Positions 48,153 to 59,197 of a DNA stretch of 64,000 bases are shown in pieces (the stretch's first letter is position 1; every line of letters begins with the position of its first letter). The notes under the pieces were generated by a model that was given only the letters and a program-made list of their open reading frames with translations, had not been told where the DNA came from and ran no database searches. The stretch covers positions 42,575,034-42,639,033 of the forward strand of contig OX419762.1 in NCBI GenBank assembly GCA_948567375.1, read 5' to 3'. Origin of the DNA: Lunularia cruciata. Its lineage: Eukaryota > Streptophyta > Marchantiopsida > Lunulariales > Lunulariaceae. The position numbers and the translations under genes are program-made.

Positions 48153-48626
48153 CTAATCTTGAGAACTAGCTGATGAAGGTGGTAGTATTTCTGTAGCTGT
48201 ACTAAGACTCTCTCCAAGATCCTTCACCAAAGTTTCCAAAAGTGCTTTTACTCCACTACACTCATGTCCTTTTGGAAGTCCTTCAATTCCACAAACCTCA
48301 CACAACTCCTTGGTCTTAGATCTTCTCCCTCTCAATCTTGGTGAAGAAAGTCCAACATGCAAACCCAAGTCAAGTAAGCCTCTCCTTTCCCTCAATCTCT
48401 TGCTCTCAAAGGTCAATGGACATGAACTTGCCTTATGTCCCTTCTCTCCACATAGAAAGCACTTAGACTCACTCTTTCCTCCAAGTGGTGTAGGTTTTTG
48501 GATCCTCTCAACACTCTCTTCAAATTCTATTGTAAACTCTCTTTTCCTCAAATCCACCTCTACAATCACCTCAAACCCTTGGGGAACCTTGCATAATCTC
48601 AATTTCCACTCTTGATGACCCTCCAT
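48153..48626 (-). CDS. Element B extra ORF upstream of gag, two Cys motifs
   Basis: 157 residues from an ATG at 48626 to a stop at 48153, between the primer site and gag. About residues 55-70 form a CCHC zinc knuckle (CFLCGEKGHKASSC). About residues 100-120 hold a second Cys/His set (CEVCGIEGLPKGHEC). The N-terminal part (EGHQEWKLRLCKVPQGF, VEVDLRKRE) is unlike the capsid part of gag. I do not recognise a function. Plant Tat/Ogre gypsies are known to have an ORF before gag, but a zinc knuckle there is not something I can match. Nucleic-acid binding is inferred. The frame is uninterrupted in a young element. Confidence 0.7.
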   Translation of the reverse strand: MEGHQEWKLRLCKVPQGFEVIVEVDLRKREFTIEFEESVERIQKPTPLGGKSESKCFLCGEKGHKASSCPLTFESKRLRERRGLLDLGLHVGLSSPRLRGRRSKTKELCEVCGIEGLPKGHECSGVKALLETLVKDLGESLSTATEILPPSSASSQD

Positions 48627-49465
48627 GTTCCCCAAGATGAATATAAACACTCAAACATGCTTTTTGTTGATCTCAAACTTCTCATGCATGAGATCTCCAC
48701 TCTGCAGAATTGACCCTTCCTCACAATGTCACTCAAATCTCCCAACCAATATGTCAGAGTCCTCTGAAATTTTGCACACTTGATGAAAACTCCAAGGTGT
48801 CCCTCCCTGCAAAATTTCAGATCTTTTCATTGAGCCATTTGGCCTAGACACCTTTCTATTCAGCATCCATATTTCAGATTTGGTCTGAAAACCATCCCCC
48901 TCACTTCAAAAACTCATAACTCTTTTCGCAAGAACGATCTCTCTCTAATTTTTGTGGCAGCAGGTAGGATACAATGCACTAAATTGTCTTAGAAATTTTC
49001 AGGACAATTCACTGAAAATTGAAGAAATGGCAGACTCTGTTCAATTTTCCAGAGAGCATGCAGTTGCGGGAGCACTTTACCCTATCAACTTTCAAAAATT
49101 GTAGCCCAGTGCGCATAGAAGCTCTCTCAATAATTTTAAGTGTGCTAAGTGAAAGATAACCTAAGCTATCATGTGTAGAAATCTCAAGTCCAGATCTCAA
49201 ACTTGCGATTTTGCCCAAAATCACCTTAATCCCCAAAATCTGCAATCCACCTCACACAATCTCTCCAATTCCTCTCATGTGTACAAGATGTACAAAATCA
49301 CCTCAAAGACATCATAATGAACTACATGGTATACAAATGGATCTTGGTTCTCTAACATAAGTTCAGCCCTCTCCTCTCCTAATGTTCTTTCCAAGTGAGC
49401 TCTCATAAGCTCCTTCTGCCTAATGTAGAATTGGACGCGGAACATTATCTTGCTTTCTAGAGAGG

Positions 49466-49482
49466 TCCCGGCAACGGAACCA
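49466..49482 (-). other. Element B primer-binding site (tRNA-Asp-like)
   Basis: In element sense TGGTTCCGTTGCCGGGA starts 4 nt after the 5' LTR. It resembles the tRNA-Asp site TGGCGCCGTTGCCGGGG used by Athila-type elements, with a few differences. The C elements here have a related site. Confidence 0.65.
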
Positions 49483-49486
49483 AAAA

Positions 49487-50222
49487 TGTGAGCCAGCCTG
49501 TCTCTCACTCAGGATGAACCTCTGATGGCTATTATGGTAGCGCACCATGGACTAAGAAGGCAAGGAACCCCAACTCCATCATACTCCTCCAAGGCTAACA
49601 CTCCAAGACTCAAGACATTGCTCACTAGAGAACTCAATGAGAGAGAGATAGTTGCAAATGAAAGGATGATGAGTACCTCCTCACCCCTTGTTTATATACT
49701 TGTGAAATAGTTATGAGTACCTCCTCACCCCTTGTTTATATACTTGTGAAATAGTTACGTACCAAAGTTACTAATTACCGTAGTAACTCAAGTTACTAGA
49801 CTAAAAGTCAAGTAAAGTTAAAAAGTAGAAAGGAATATCCATTCACATGGGCATATTCCCCTAAGCATGTGGTCTTATCTTGACCCAACCACTAAAGCAA
49901 GGATTCCTTCACATGGGCTATCCTTGGACTAAAGAAGAATCCAAAACCAAAAGGCTTGCGGGCCCAAGAGTTCTCAACTCTTTCCCCAAAGCCAAACACC
50001 TAGGAATAATACCAAGTCAACACACTAAAATCCAAAATAGTGGTGCTCATTTTTTCTACTTCCTCTAAAGTAAGGTCCCATCTATCTTAGCTATGACTAA
50101 CTTTAGCTAACCATGACTAATATAGAACCATCCTTTATCTCTATATAAATAATATCTCTTAAGTACTTGTAATACCAAGCTAAATATCACAATACCACAC
50201 ACATGCACAAATAGGTGTTACA
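49487..50222 (-). repeat. Element B 5' LTR
   Basis: 736 bp, differing from the other LTR at about seven sites. It includes the same 44-bp doubled TATA segment at 49671-49758. Confidence 0.93.
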
Positions 50223-50226
50223 GGCC

Positions 50227-50384
50227 GTCGCCAACATACGGAGTACAAGGTCCTTTGGAAAGGGTATCCCCTTCATGATGCCACCTGGGAACCTCTTTCT
50301 CACCTCCAAAATGCACAGAGGGCCATCCGGGAATTTGAAGCTTCAATGGCGACGAGGACATCACCAACTAGCGGCGGGGGAATA
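50227..50384 (+). other. Element A second half of chromodomain and purine tract
   Basis: It continues the A internal region past B. TEYKVLWKGYP and the aromatic DATWEPLSHL are chromodomain strands and helix. The frame ends before the GGCGGGGGAATA tract that primes the 3' LTR. Together with 42350-42398 it shows that B landed inside the chromodomain coding region. Confidence 0.85.
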
Positions 50385-50810
50385 TGTAACAATATGGAGT
50401 TTAGCGACAAAGTCAGTTGGGCTCACGAAGTAGCACATAAGACAAATTAGCCTAGAATATTTTGGAAGTATCTAGGAAGCTTCTTGGGAAACTTCCCGAT
50501 TAGCTTAGCTTGCATCTTAAGTAAGTAGCCTCTAGAAGGAAGCTTCTAGAAGCTTCTAACTAGCTTAGCTTGCATGCCAAGTAGGCGGCTTCTAGAAGGA
50601 GGCTTCTTGAGAAGCTTCCTAGTTAACTTGGCTTGCACTCTAAGAAAGCGGCTTGAGGAAGCTTCGTAAGAAGCTTCTCAAGGGCCGTGTATGTTACCTA
50701 TAAATACCAAAGCCAAAGCTCATGCTAGGCATTTGGAGTTTTCCCTCATTCAAGTGTCCCAATGTGAGTTTCCATTCTCCTATTTCTCTCCTCGGATTTG
50801 GTCTTGTACA
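50385..50810 (+). repeat. Element A 3' LTR
   Basis: 426 bp, TGTAACAATATGG to CTTGTACA, then the ctag target duplication. It has a four-unit heat-shock-like site GAAGCTTCTAGAAGCTTC at 50539-50556 and TATAAATA at 50699-50706. Confidence 0.92.
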
Positions 50811-50814
50811 CTAG

Positions 50815-53357
50815 TGACCGATGCTTTGACCTACACCCAAAATTAGGAAGTGGTAGGGTTGTTATGGTAATTAATAGAGGAGTTCCAATTCATGGAGGAC
50901 AAGGTGGTAGAGGTTGTGGTAGAGGATCTACACCTAGTAGAGGTGCTGCCCTTACTTCTGATATAGCTATGGCTACTCGGATTGAGTAGTTGGAGCAGAG
51001 ATTGGCTTGTATGGCCATTGCTCAAAGGAGATCAGATTTGGGTGCTGAGGCTTCCACCTCATATGTTGGTGATAGAGATGCTTTGGACTTCATGTGCGGA
51101 GTAGCGCAGGTGGATGCATCTACAACATTGACTAGGAGTGCAATACATGCTTTAGAGCCTAGAGAACTATCAATGGAGTTGGACCTATAGAGAGAAGAGG
51201 TTGAGAGACAAGTCAAACTTCCCCACTCTTTCACACTATTTGAGGCATTGTAGATGACATCCATGGCTCCTAGACGTCCCAGTGTAGGTATGATAGGTGG
51301 TGATGGAGTGCATGATAAATTACTTGCTAGTCAACCACCTTCTACGACACAAATTGAGTCTAGCATGATGTTGGGGGCTGCTTAGCTGATTATGTGGTGC
51401 CCTTTGTTTTTAGCCAGTGACATGTTTACATTGGGAGTTGACCCATCCCAGTGTTCTGGTTGGCTACCATGCTTTGTGAAAATAGGGATGATGCAGTTCC
51501 TACTACTAGAGTAGAGGTGGTTGATAGTGGAGCTGACTTGGTTGAGGAGCATGGAATCCATTTAGTGACCAGTGGTTTATGGCAGACAACAACGGCTAGA
51601 CTAGAAGAGTCGCCAGCTAGACCGGCCTTTGAGAGAGTGCAGTTCACAACTGGTGTTGTCCTATTGGATAACCAAAGGTGGATTTTTGATTTGGTGGGAC
51701 CTTCAAGGAAGGTCTATACACCACAAAGTCTTGTTAGACTCTGGTGCGCAACTCCTTATGTTGGGGAAGGCTATAGTAGTTAGTCTGGAGTTATGGAAGA
51801 CCGATGTGGAGAGGTGTCCATTTCAGATCAACATATCTCTAGGTGGTGGTTTGACACAATACATCACACGTGGGGAGCTTGTTATCTAGGTTCAACCTGG
51901 TCATCCGACTGATAGCTCGGTGGTGAGAGCTCAGGCTACTGCAACAATAGTTGAGTCATATGATGTGCTAGTTGGAGGAGCAGTGTTATACCCCATGGGT
52001 TTCTGTATTGACTATTGAGAGGAGGCAACCTCCTATAGACCAAGCTAGCAGTCTGATGAAGAACATGTATGTCGTCTATCAGTATGCTTCAATAGTGGTA
52101 GTCTTGGCTCACTACAGTCCGGGACCATAGCAACATCATTTTCAGCTCTTAGTGGTGCAATTACTTGGCATGGTGACTTTTTGGAGGGAAATGCCATGCA
52201 AAGGATACTCTAGTACCTGAGGAGATCACCCGGATTTGAAATACAAAAGGGATTGTTCCATTCACCTTGGATGTTCCATTATGGAGTTCAAAGGAGACAT
52301 TGTAACAACATGCAGATCAGTTGGTGCAACAAACTCGTGTGGAGAGAGACAAGACTGCTAGGTGAGTCTCTCTAAATCATGTGGCACACTTGGCCTACCG
52401 GTCTCCTAAGTTATTATTGATGTTAGCAATCAGAGGTTACCAGAAGGCCTTACCAACAGACATTTCCTTATTGGGGGTGCATGATCTGGGGCGACATGGG
52501 CCTATTCATTAGTTGGTTTTGAGATGGCCATGTCAAGGACATACACATGCTGGCCGAGGTTTGGGTCTTTAGGATCCCATTCTAGTGTGTTTTGGGAGAT
52601 GTTGTAGATACTATGACATCTCCAAGTTCATCAATTCATTTCTCTACCTTACATTTTGGAGAATGTTCCTTTGATTGGTGATTCTTGCACTAAAGTGGTG
52701 GCGAGTACCCATTAGGTCCATTCTTGGATTGGACCTACTGTTTTATTAGATGCAGCCAAAGAAGGATCACGGGCTAATCATCTTCATCTTTGGTGGACAA
52801 ACCTTTTACCCAGTGAGGTTTTACAACATGCATATGATAAGATTAGCAACTAGACCACATCCTTGAAGCTGACATCTTGGATGTTGGGCGTCAGTCTCAG
52901 ACTATGGTAGTGGTTGATAGGTCACTTATGGTAGTGGTGAACCTAGTTGGATAGCCTAGAGCCGCATTTCCCACACGTATGAGTTTCCCAAGCTCTCATG
53001 CTTTTTGAGAAGGAGGACCTGGACTTGTTTGGGACTCACAGTTACAACAATTGGTGGAGCTCATCGCCATTGAGAGAGATCAAGCAATGGATTTTTGCAC
53101 CAGCATTACCACTATTCTAGTAGTGTCAAAGGCATCTAGGCATCAGGTGTTAGCTCAGGCTATGGATCTGAACTGTTTGACCTGGATTGTGAGCCTTGGC
53201 TTGGCAGAGCAATGTAGGATACGCTTGATAGGCATCACCACTTAGACACTTGTGAGCCCTGTGCCTATTGCAACAATTTAAGCACATGTTGGGGGCAATG
53301 GATGGAGTGGATACAGTATTCTTGGAATACAACCAGTGGCTACTAGGGAGAGTGGTC
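50815..53357 (+). other. Forward D: end of gag, protease, methyltransferase region
   Basis: It opens with the second half of the gag zinc knuckle (DRC then FDLHP), then a Gly/Arg-rich basic stretch (GGQGGRGCGRG), the protease with DSGA near 51735 and a long linker. The methyltransferase-like domain follows at 52320-52840. Cys/His-rich and uncharacterised text fills 52850-53357. Broken in many places. Confidence 0.65.
52320..52840 (+). other. DNA cytosine-5 methyltransferase-like domain in forward D (fossil)
   Basis: Motif IV with the catalytic Pro-Cys reads WPCQGHTHAGRGLGL at 52523-52568. Motif VI reads PYILENVPLIG at 52647-52679, and the motif VIII region LHLWWTNLLP at about 52780-52812. 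WIGPTVLLDAA precedes it, as in the reverse copy. It shares position (between protease and RT) and sequence with 33065-33665, so the domain is inherited by the family. Broken copy. Confidence 0.72.
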
Positions 53358-54049
53358 TGTGAGCCGGCCTGTCTCACACTCAAGATGAACCTCTGATGGC
53401 TATTATGGTAACATAATATGGACTAAGAAGGCAAGGAACCGCAACTCCATCATACTCCTCCAAAGCTAACACTCCAAGACTCAAGACATTGCTCACTAGA
53501 GGACTCAATGAGAGAGAGATAGTTGCAAATGAAAGGATGATGAATATCTCCTCATCCCTAGTTTATATACTTGTGAAATAGTTACACACCAAAGGTACTA
53601 ATTACTAGAGTAACTCAAGTTACTAGGCTAAAAGTCAAGTAAAGTCAAAAAATATAAAGGAATATCCATCTACATGGGCATATTCCACTAAGCATGTGAT
53701 CTTATCTTGACCCAACCATTAAGTCAAGGATTCCTTCACATGGGCTATCCTTGGACTATAGAAAAATCCAAAACAAAAAGGCTTGCGGGCCCAAGAGTTC
53801 TCAACTCTTTCCTCAAAGCCAAACACTTAGGAGTAATACCAAGTCAACACACTAGAATCCAAAATAGTGGTGCTCATCTTTTCCACTTTCTCTAAAGTAA
53901 GATCTCCTCTATCTTAGTTATGACTAACTTTAGCTAATCATGACTAATGTAGAACCATCCTTTATCTCTATACAAATAATATCTCTCAAGTACTTGTAAT
54001 ACCAAACTAAATATCAAAATATTACATACATACACAAATGGGTGTTACA
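53358..54049 (-). mobile_element. Solo LTR of family B in forward D
   Basis: 692 bp, TGTGAGCCGGCC to GTGTTACA on the plus strand, flanked by a perfect 4-bp duplication ggtc (53354-53357 and 54050-54053). The D sequence on the two sides joins as in the reverse D at 32770-32790. It has one TATA segment and so is 44 bp shorter than the B LTRs. Confidence 0.93.
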
Positions 54050-56559
54050 GGTCTACTTGGAGTTCATCTAAGTGAGTGTGGTCTACTTGGATTATACCCT
54101 TGGTCTACTTGGGATGCAGCTAGTCAGTACGTCTTTCACTCCTACAATAGTTACAAAGGATACTTGGGAGCCAGATCTTGGACCCAAGCTTACAAGAGAG
54201 GAAAGAAGGAGGGTTTGGAGGTTCTTGAGGTGCTACATGAGTTGTTTTACCTTCAGTATGAAGGATTTGGGTGCTCTAAAGGGACTTGGTATATGGATTG
54301 AGCTAACTTGCAATACACCAATTTCTTGACGTCCTTATTGATATAGTGATATGGAGAGGACATTGATTTAGAGTCAGAATAGTGACCTTTTTGAGGCTGG
54401 TTTGGTGGAGAATTCACATGGAGAGTATGCATTAGCAACATTGATGCCAGCCAAGAAAGATATGCATGGAAACTACACAAATAGGCATATGTGTGGAGAT
54501 TATTGTCTTATCAACCAATAGACTAGGGCTAATCAATATGCCATGCCTACACCGGATGAGATCTTTGATGCGATTGGGCATGCAAAGGTCTTAAGTACGT
54601 TGGATCTTTGAGTAGGATATCATCAATTGCCAATCAAAGAAGATGATAAGTCCAAGACAACATCCTAGGCTATTGATCCTCACAGCAAGGATGTGTTATA
54701 TCAGTGGAGGTTCTTACCATTTGGGTTAAATAATGCTCTTGCCAAGTTCTAGAGCGTCATAGATAAGATCCTAGCTGGATTGGATTTTTCTTGGTGCTAT
54801 ATTGATGACATTTTGGTCTATAACACTAATATGGAGGAGCATGAGAGACAATTGTTAAAGATATTTGAGAGGTTGAAATCTCATGGACTCAAATGACATC
54901 TTGGGAAGTGTAGGTTCTTCCATGAGCATTGAGTATTTGGGTCACACTATCTACCATGGAGGACTTGGTGTTCAACAGACCAAGGTGGAGGCTATTGCAT
55001 GTATTCCTTGGCCTTCAGATGTAAGAAAAGTGTGAGCATTCCTTGGGTTGGCAAACTTCTATCACCTCTATGTTAGAGGATTTATTGCCATTGCCAAGGC
55101 CTTGACAAAGCTGACCTGTGAGCCGGATTGTCTCTCACTCAGGATGAACCTCTGATGGCTATTATGGTAGTGTACCATGGACAAAGAAGGCAAGGAACCC
55201 AAACTCCATCATACTCCTCCAAGGCTAACACTCCAAGACTCAAGACATTGCTCACTTGAGAACTCAATGAGAGAGATACAGTTGCAAATGAAAGGATGAT
55301 GAGTACCTCCTCACCCCTTGTTTATATACTTGTGAAATAGTTACGCACCAAAGTTACTAATTACTAGAGTAACTCAAGTTACTAGGCTAAAAGTCAAGTA
55401 AAGTCAAAAAGTATAAAGGAATATCTATTCACATGTGGATATTCCACTAGCATGTGATCTTATCTTGACCCAACCACTAAGTCAAGGATTCCTTCACATG
55501 GGCTATCCTTGGGAGACCAATTAGAGGACGACCATTTCAGGTTCATACTAATTGGAGTATGTTGGAGCTTGGAGCAGTGCTCACCTAGCATGATGATGAG
55601 GGGAAGAAGTTTGTGGTGGCCAATGCTAGTCGCTCCAACAATTTAGCGGGGACTAAGTATAGTTCATATGAGGGAGAGTGCTTAGCAGCAGTTTGGGTGT
55701 AGCACATTTTTTATATTACCTATTTGGTAACCCCTTCACTCTCATCATTGATCATCAGCCGCTGAAGTGATTGATGGAGTCCGACAAGCTTTTAGGAAAG
55801 CTTGCACTATGGGCTCTGATTTTATAGGAGTATGATTTCATAGTTGTTCATAGACTTGGAGTGGTGAACCGTGATGCAGATGGGTTGAGTAGAAACCCAT
55901 GTTCCAGCCTGTAGGATCAGACCGGAGCATGTTTGCATGGTGAGATAGATGAAGAGATGGTTCCAAGTTGGCATGCATTGGAATTTCTATGTATATTTTT
56001 TGAGGCTTTGGTCATATCTCTCTCAACACATACAGGAGGAGTTATTGAGGTCACAAATCCAGAGAGTGAAGATATTGGTACAATTCAGCAAGACAGTCAT
56101 GGTGACATCTTAGTGATGGATTATCTTTGCACTTGTGTTGTGGGTGGCACAGTTGGGGCCAAGGAGAGAGATCGTGTCCTTTAGTGAGCCAGACAATTCA
56201 AATTGGAGGGTAGACACCTTTTGTGTGTATGGGAGGATGGTAGAGTGCGAGTAGTACCACTTCTATCTTAGAGACTACAGTTGATTTGTCATGCTCATGA
56301 GGAGCTAGGACATTTTGGAGTAAAGCATACATATAGCTTACTCCAGAGTCATTATTGGTGGTGTGGTATGCAGACCAAGGTACAACAATTTGTTGCCAGA
56401 TGTGTAGATTGTGACCGAGTTAGAGCATCATTCAATGCTCCTATGCCATAGTTACACCCATTACCTATCATGGGATTTAGTTACCATTGGAGTTTGGACT
56501 TCACTGGACCTTTACCGCTGACTGTGAGACATCATCGGTATGTTTTGGTGATGGTGCAG
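54050..56559 (+). other. Forward D pol remains: RT, RNase H, start of integrase
   Basis: RT is recognisable by WCYIDDILVYN near 54795 and by ERLKSHG. RNase H has SSYEGECLAAVWV and NPFTLIIDHQPLK, and integrase has HAHEELGHFGVKHTY and SLDFTGPLPLTVRHHRYVLV, where C1 starts. A partial B LTR interrupts RT/RNase H at 55117-55513. Broken. Confidence 0.75.
55117..55513 (-). mobile_element. Partial LTR of family B in forward D
   Basis: It starts TGTGAGCCGG like the other B LTRs and follows them for about 397 bp, then stops within the LTR. The neighbouring D sequence shows that some D sequence is missing at the right edge. Confidence 0.88.
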
Positions 56560-58414
56560 TGTGACAACCCGACAAAAATCACTTTTGTGATAATTAAGTA
56601 AGTAAAGTTCATTCCCGTAGAGATACTAGTCAAAAACGTCCAAATACAAAGTCAAATGTTGCAATGTAGTTCTTCTTGGTTTTGTCTTTAATCTCTCAGG
56701 TAGCAACTACACCCAGAAGAGAGTAACAAGCACTGATTTGCAGTCTTGTCCCAATAATTTGTCACACTTAATCACAACTCCCTCAAATCTTTCCAAATAA
56801 TCTTGATTGTGATGATTTAGTCTCTCCCAAAAATAGCACTTCATTGCAAAACAACCTCGCCTCAAAATTGTGTTCCACCCTTCCATTCAAGGCACAACTT
56901 CCTCGATCAAAATTGCTTCACATCAACACTACATTGCACTCACAATTGCAGAATACTACCAACACTACAATTCCTCTTAGACCTATCAAGGCATTGCTCC
57001 AATTGCCTCACTCAAGATCTCAAGATCTTCACTCAAGATCAAACACACAAAATAAAGATCAAGGCTACGGAATCCAACATCCAAAAAGCACATTGACTTG
57101 CATTTCAAAATTCTCCACACACTCACAAACACAAACACAATGTTGATACTCGGAATTAAGCTCAAACGATGAGCATTGTTTCATAGCACTTTGCTTTATC
57201 TATTCTTAGAAATTATGAGCACTAGACATATGACTGAAAATGCCACCTTTGAATAGGCAAAGCACCTCAGCAGTTATCTAACAACTATATCGTTCTATAA
57301 CAACTCTTCTAACCTACAGATCCAAAATGACAATGCACCTCTTCATATCTCAAAACTATTATTACTCCAATCCAATGTCTACCTCTTCCTCGGCTTCCAA
57401 TTTTGAAGTTCATCCTATTACTTCTCCTTCTTTGGGTCTATCTTCAACTACTAAATATTTCACTTTTTCTACTACATCTTCACTATGAATTACAATTACA
57501 CTAGTGGGTAATCTATTTAACTCTTTATCTCTTGACCCACTCTTCTCTAATGCCTCAGATAATTGATCCAAAGACACTTGCACTCTCTTCTTCTTACTCT
57601 AGATCTAACTACTATCAAATCCTTTGCTAATTCTACTATATTTTCATCAAGAATTGTAATTGAAAGCATGGATATACTATCAATGCCTTCAATTTGTAAC
57701 CCAGTTTCTCCTAATCGCTCATGTAAATGACTCAAAAACACTTATTGTATGATCTTGCACTTTAGATTCATTCACTACTACTACTTCTCCTTCAATTCTA
57801 TCCTATCTTCAATCAGACCTGAAATTGAAATCATACGTATCCTAAATATCTTCTTTCCCTACTCTAACGATTTTAGATGTTTCAAATATCTAACCTAAAG
57901 ACTCTTACATCTAATGTCTAACTACCTTAGATTGAATCACACTTGTCTTGAGGTGAAGTCTTTAGACCCGAAGTCATGTAAACCCAAAGTCCAAAGTCGT
58001 ATAGACCCAAAGACACCAACTCAAAGTCCTTCAACTTCTTTTTACATCTACTCCTAAAATTTCAAATGCTTTAAGTTATGGTATAGATGTCTAAACTCAA
58101 AAATTTTGGTGGCAATGGAAACGCTTGAACGAGACGCTTCCAACAAGATATAGCACTTATGATTTGGACTTTTCATCAATGAGATATAGCTCTTGCAATA
58201 ATCTTGACCTGCAACCTTCCATTCCTCCTTTGGGTATGCACTCCTTCAGATCTGATCCAATCCGAGTCCTTCTTCCTCTTTACATGAAGTTGACTTCCTT
58301 GGCTTGATCAAAACACAAGTTTCCTCTTATTTTTTCTCCATTTGGTTTCAATTTGGTTTCAACAAGACACTCTTTCTTCAAAACTCGTCCAAAATGAAAA
58401 ATGCAAGTACCACA
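56560..58414 (-). repeat. C1 3' LTR
   Basis: 1855 bp, from TGTGGTAC at 58414 to the GTTGTCACA end at 56560 on the minus strand. Matches 59198-60830 block by block. Confidence 0.78.
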
Positions 58415-59197
58415 TATGCCCTCCCTCAAATGTGAGCGTCCTTGCAAACACAAAACAAGGATTCAACGAGATGAATAAAATGACAAAGGCAATGTTTCTC
58501 TCACTCAATTTTGAACAGTGTCCCACACAAAATTAATAATTAAAGTGGTCTTTGTCAATGCTTCAATAATTTCCTTCTTTGCACGCTCAATTGAGACCTC
58601 CAAATGGATCACTGCAACCCAACAAGGATTGTTGTCTTTTGACTAAGCTTTTGCTCAGAGATCCGTAGTCTTCCTTCCTTCTATTGTAAACTAATTTTTT
58701 TTCTTTTTCTTTCTTTTTCTAATGGGGAGAATTGCAAACCAAACAAGGCCATGCCCACTCCAAGATTTAAATTCATCATTGGTGGCCAAGAATCTGAAGG
58801 TAACGATTGGAACTCAAGAAAAGGTGTCTTTGGATTCACTTTTTCAAGAGATGGGGGTTCAAAAATGCTAAATGTTGGTGACCCATAGAGTCTCATAGCC
58901 ACTGTATGCTCAATTCACTTGCTTTGTCCAAAAAACATCTCCAATATCTTTCCACATAATGATTCTTCAATTGTTCAATTGGAGTGCTGTTGGAAATTTT
59001 AAACTTTTTTCTCTCAAGGGCTTCAAAGTCTTCTTTCTCTTGGTGTTCTTGAAGTTCTTGAGCTTTTCTTCTCAACCTCCTTACATTCTTATCAATTTTT
59101 GGCACTTTTGTTCTTGAAGGCATTGAAATTGAATAAAGAACACGTTGTATCTTTGCACTCCTAAAGATTGTATCCCCGAAAACGGTGCCAAAAATCA

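Larger units (their letters stand above)
42399..50222 (-). mobile_element. Element B: young Ty3/gypsy element, nearly whole
   Basis: A 7.8-kb element with two 736-bp LTRs (42399-43134 and 49487-50222), inserted in reverse into A with the 4-bp duplication ggcc (42395-42398 and 50223-50226). The LTRs differ at about seven positions (1%), so it is the most recent insertion here. In element sense the order is 5' LTR, Asp-type primer site, an extra ORF (48153-48626), gag (46779-47921), pol (43183-46860) and 3' LTR. There is no chromodomain. Gag is open, and pol has only about two breaks. The primer type and the added 5' ORF recall the Athila/Tat side of plant gypsies, but lineage is not certain. 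Confidence 0.93.
37352..50810 (+). mobile_element. Element A: chromodomain Ty3/gypsy (chromovirus), containing B
   Basis: The 5' LTR is 37352-37763 and the 3' LTR 50385-50810. They are flanked by the 4-bp duplication ctag (37348-37351 and 50811-50814). The primer site TTGGTATCACAGCAGG at 37764 is close to the initiator-Met type. A GCGGCGGGGGAATA purine tract sits directly before the 3' LTR. Gag, protease, RT, RNase H, integrase and a chromodomain follow in chromovirus order, the last interrupted by B. The LTRs differ by about 6% plus one small indel, so it is moderately old. On the order of ten breaks. Confidence 0.9.
34736..56559 (+). mobile_element. Forward family D Ty3/gypsy element, invaded by A, B, B LTRs and C1
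   Basis: The visible order is 5' LTR (34736-35173), leader, gag (about 35900-37351, resuming at 50815), protease (DSGA near 51735), methyltransferase-like domain (52320-52840), RT (54380-55116), RNase H (55514-55900) and integrase start (55930-56559). C1 then follows. The end of integrase, the PHD domain and the 3' LTR are not found. Insertions are A at 37352-50810, a solo B LTR at 53358-54049, a partial B LTR at 55117-55513 and C1 at 56560. Very old, with many breaks. It lies head to head with the reverse D. Confidence 0.75.

Noticed and set aside
53150-53383. Minus-strand 77-codon frame similar to one at 32824-33006
   Set aside because: Both are antisense shadows of the same internal stretch of family D, so their similarity reflects the element and not a separate gene.
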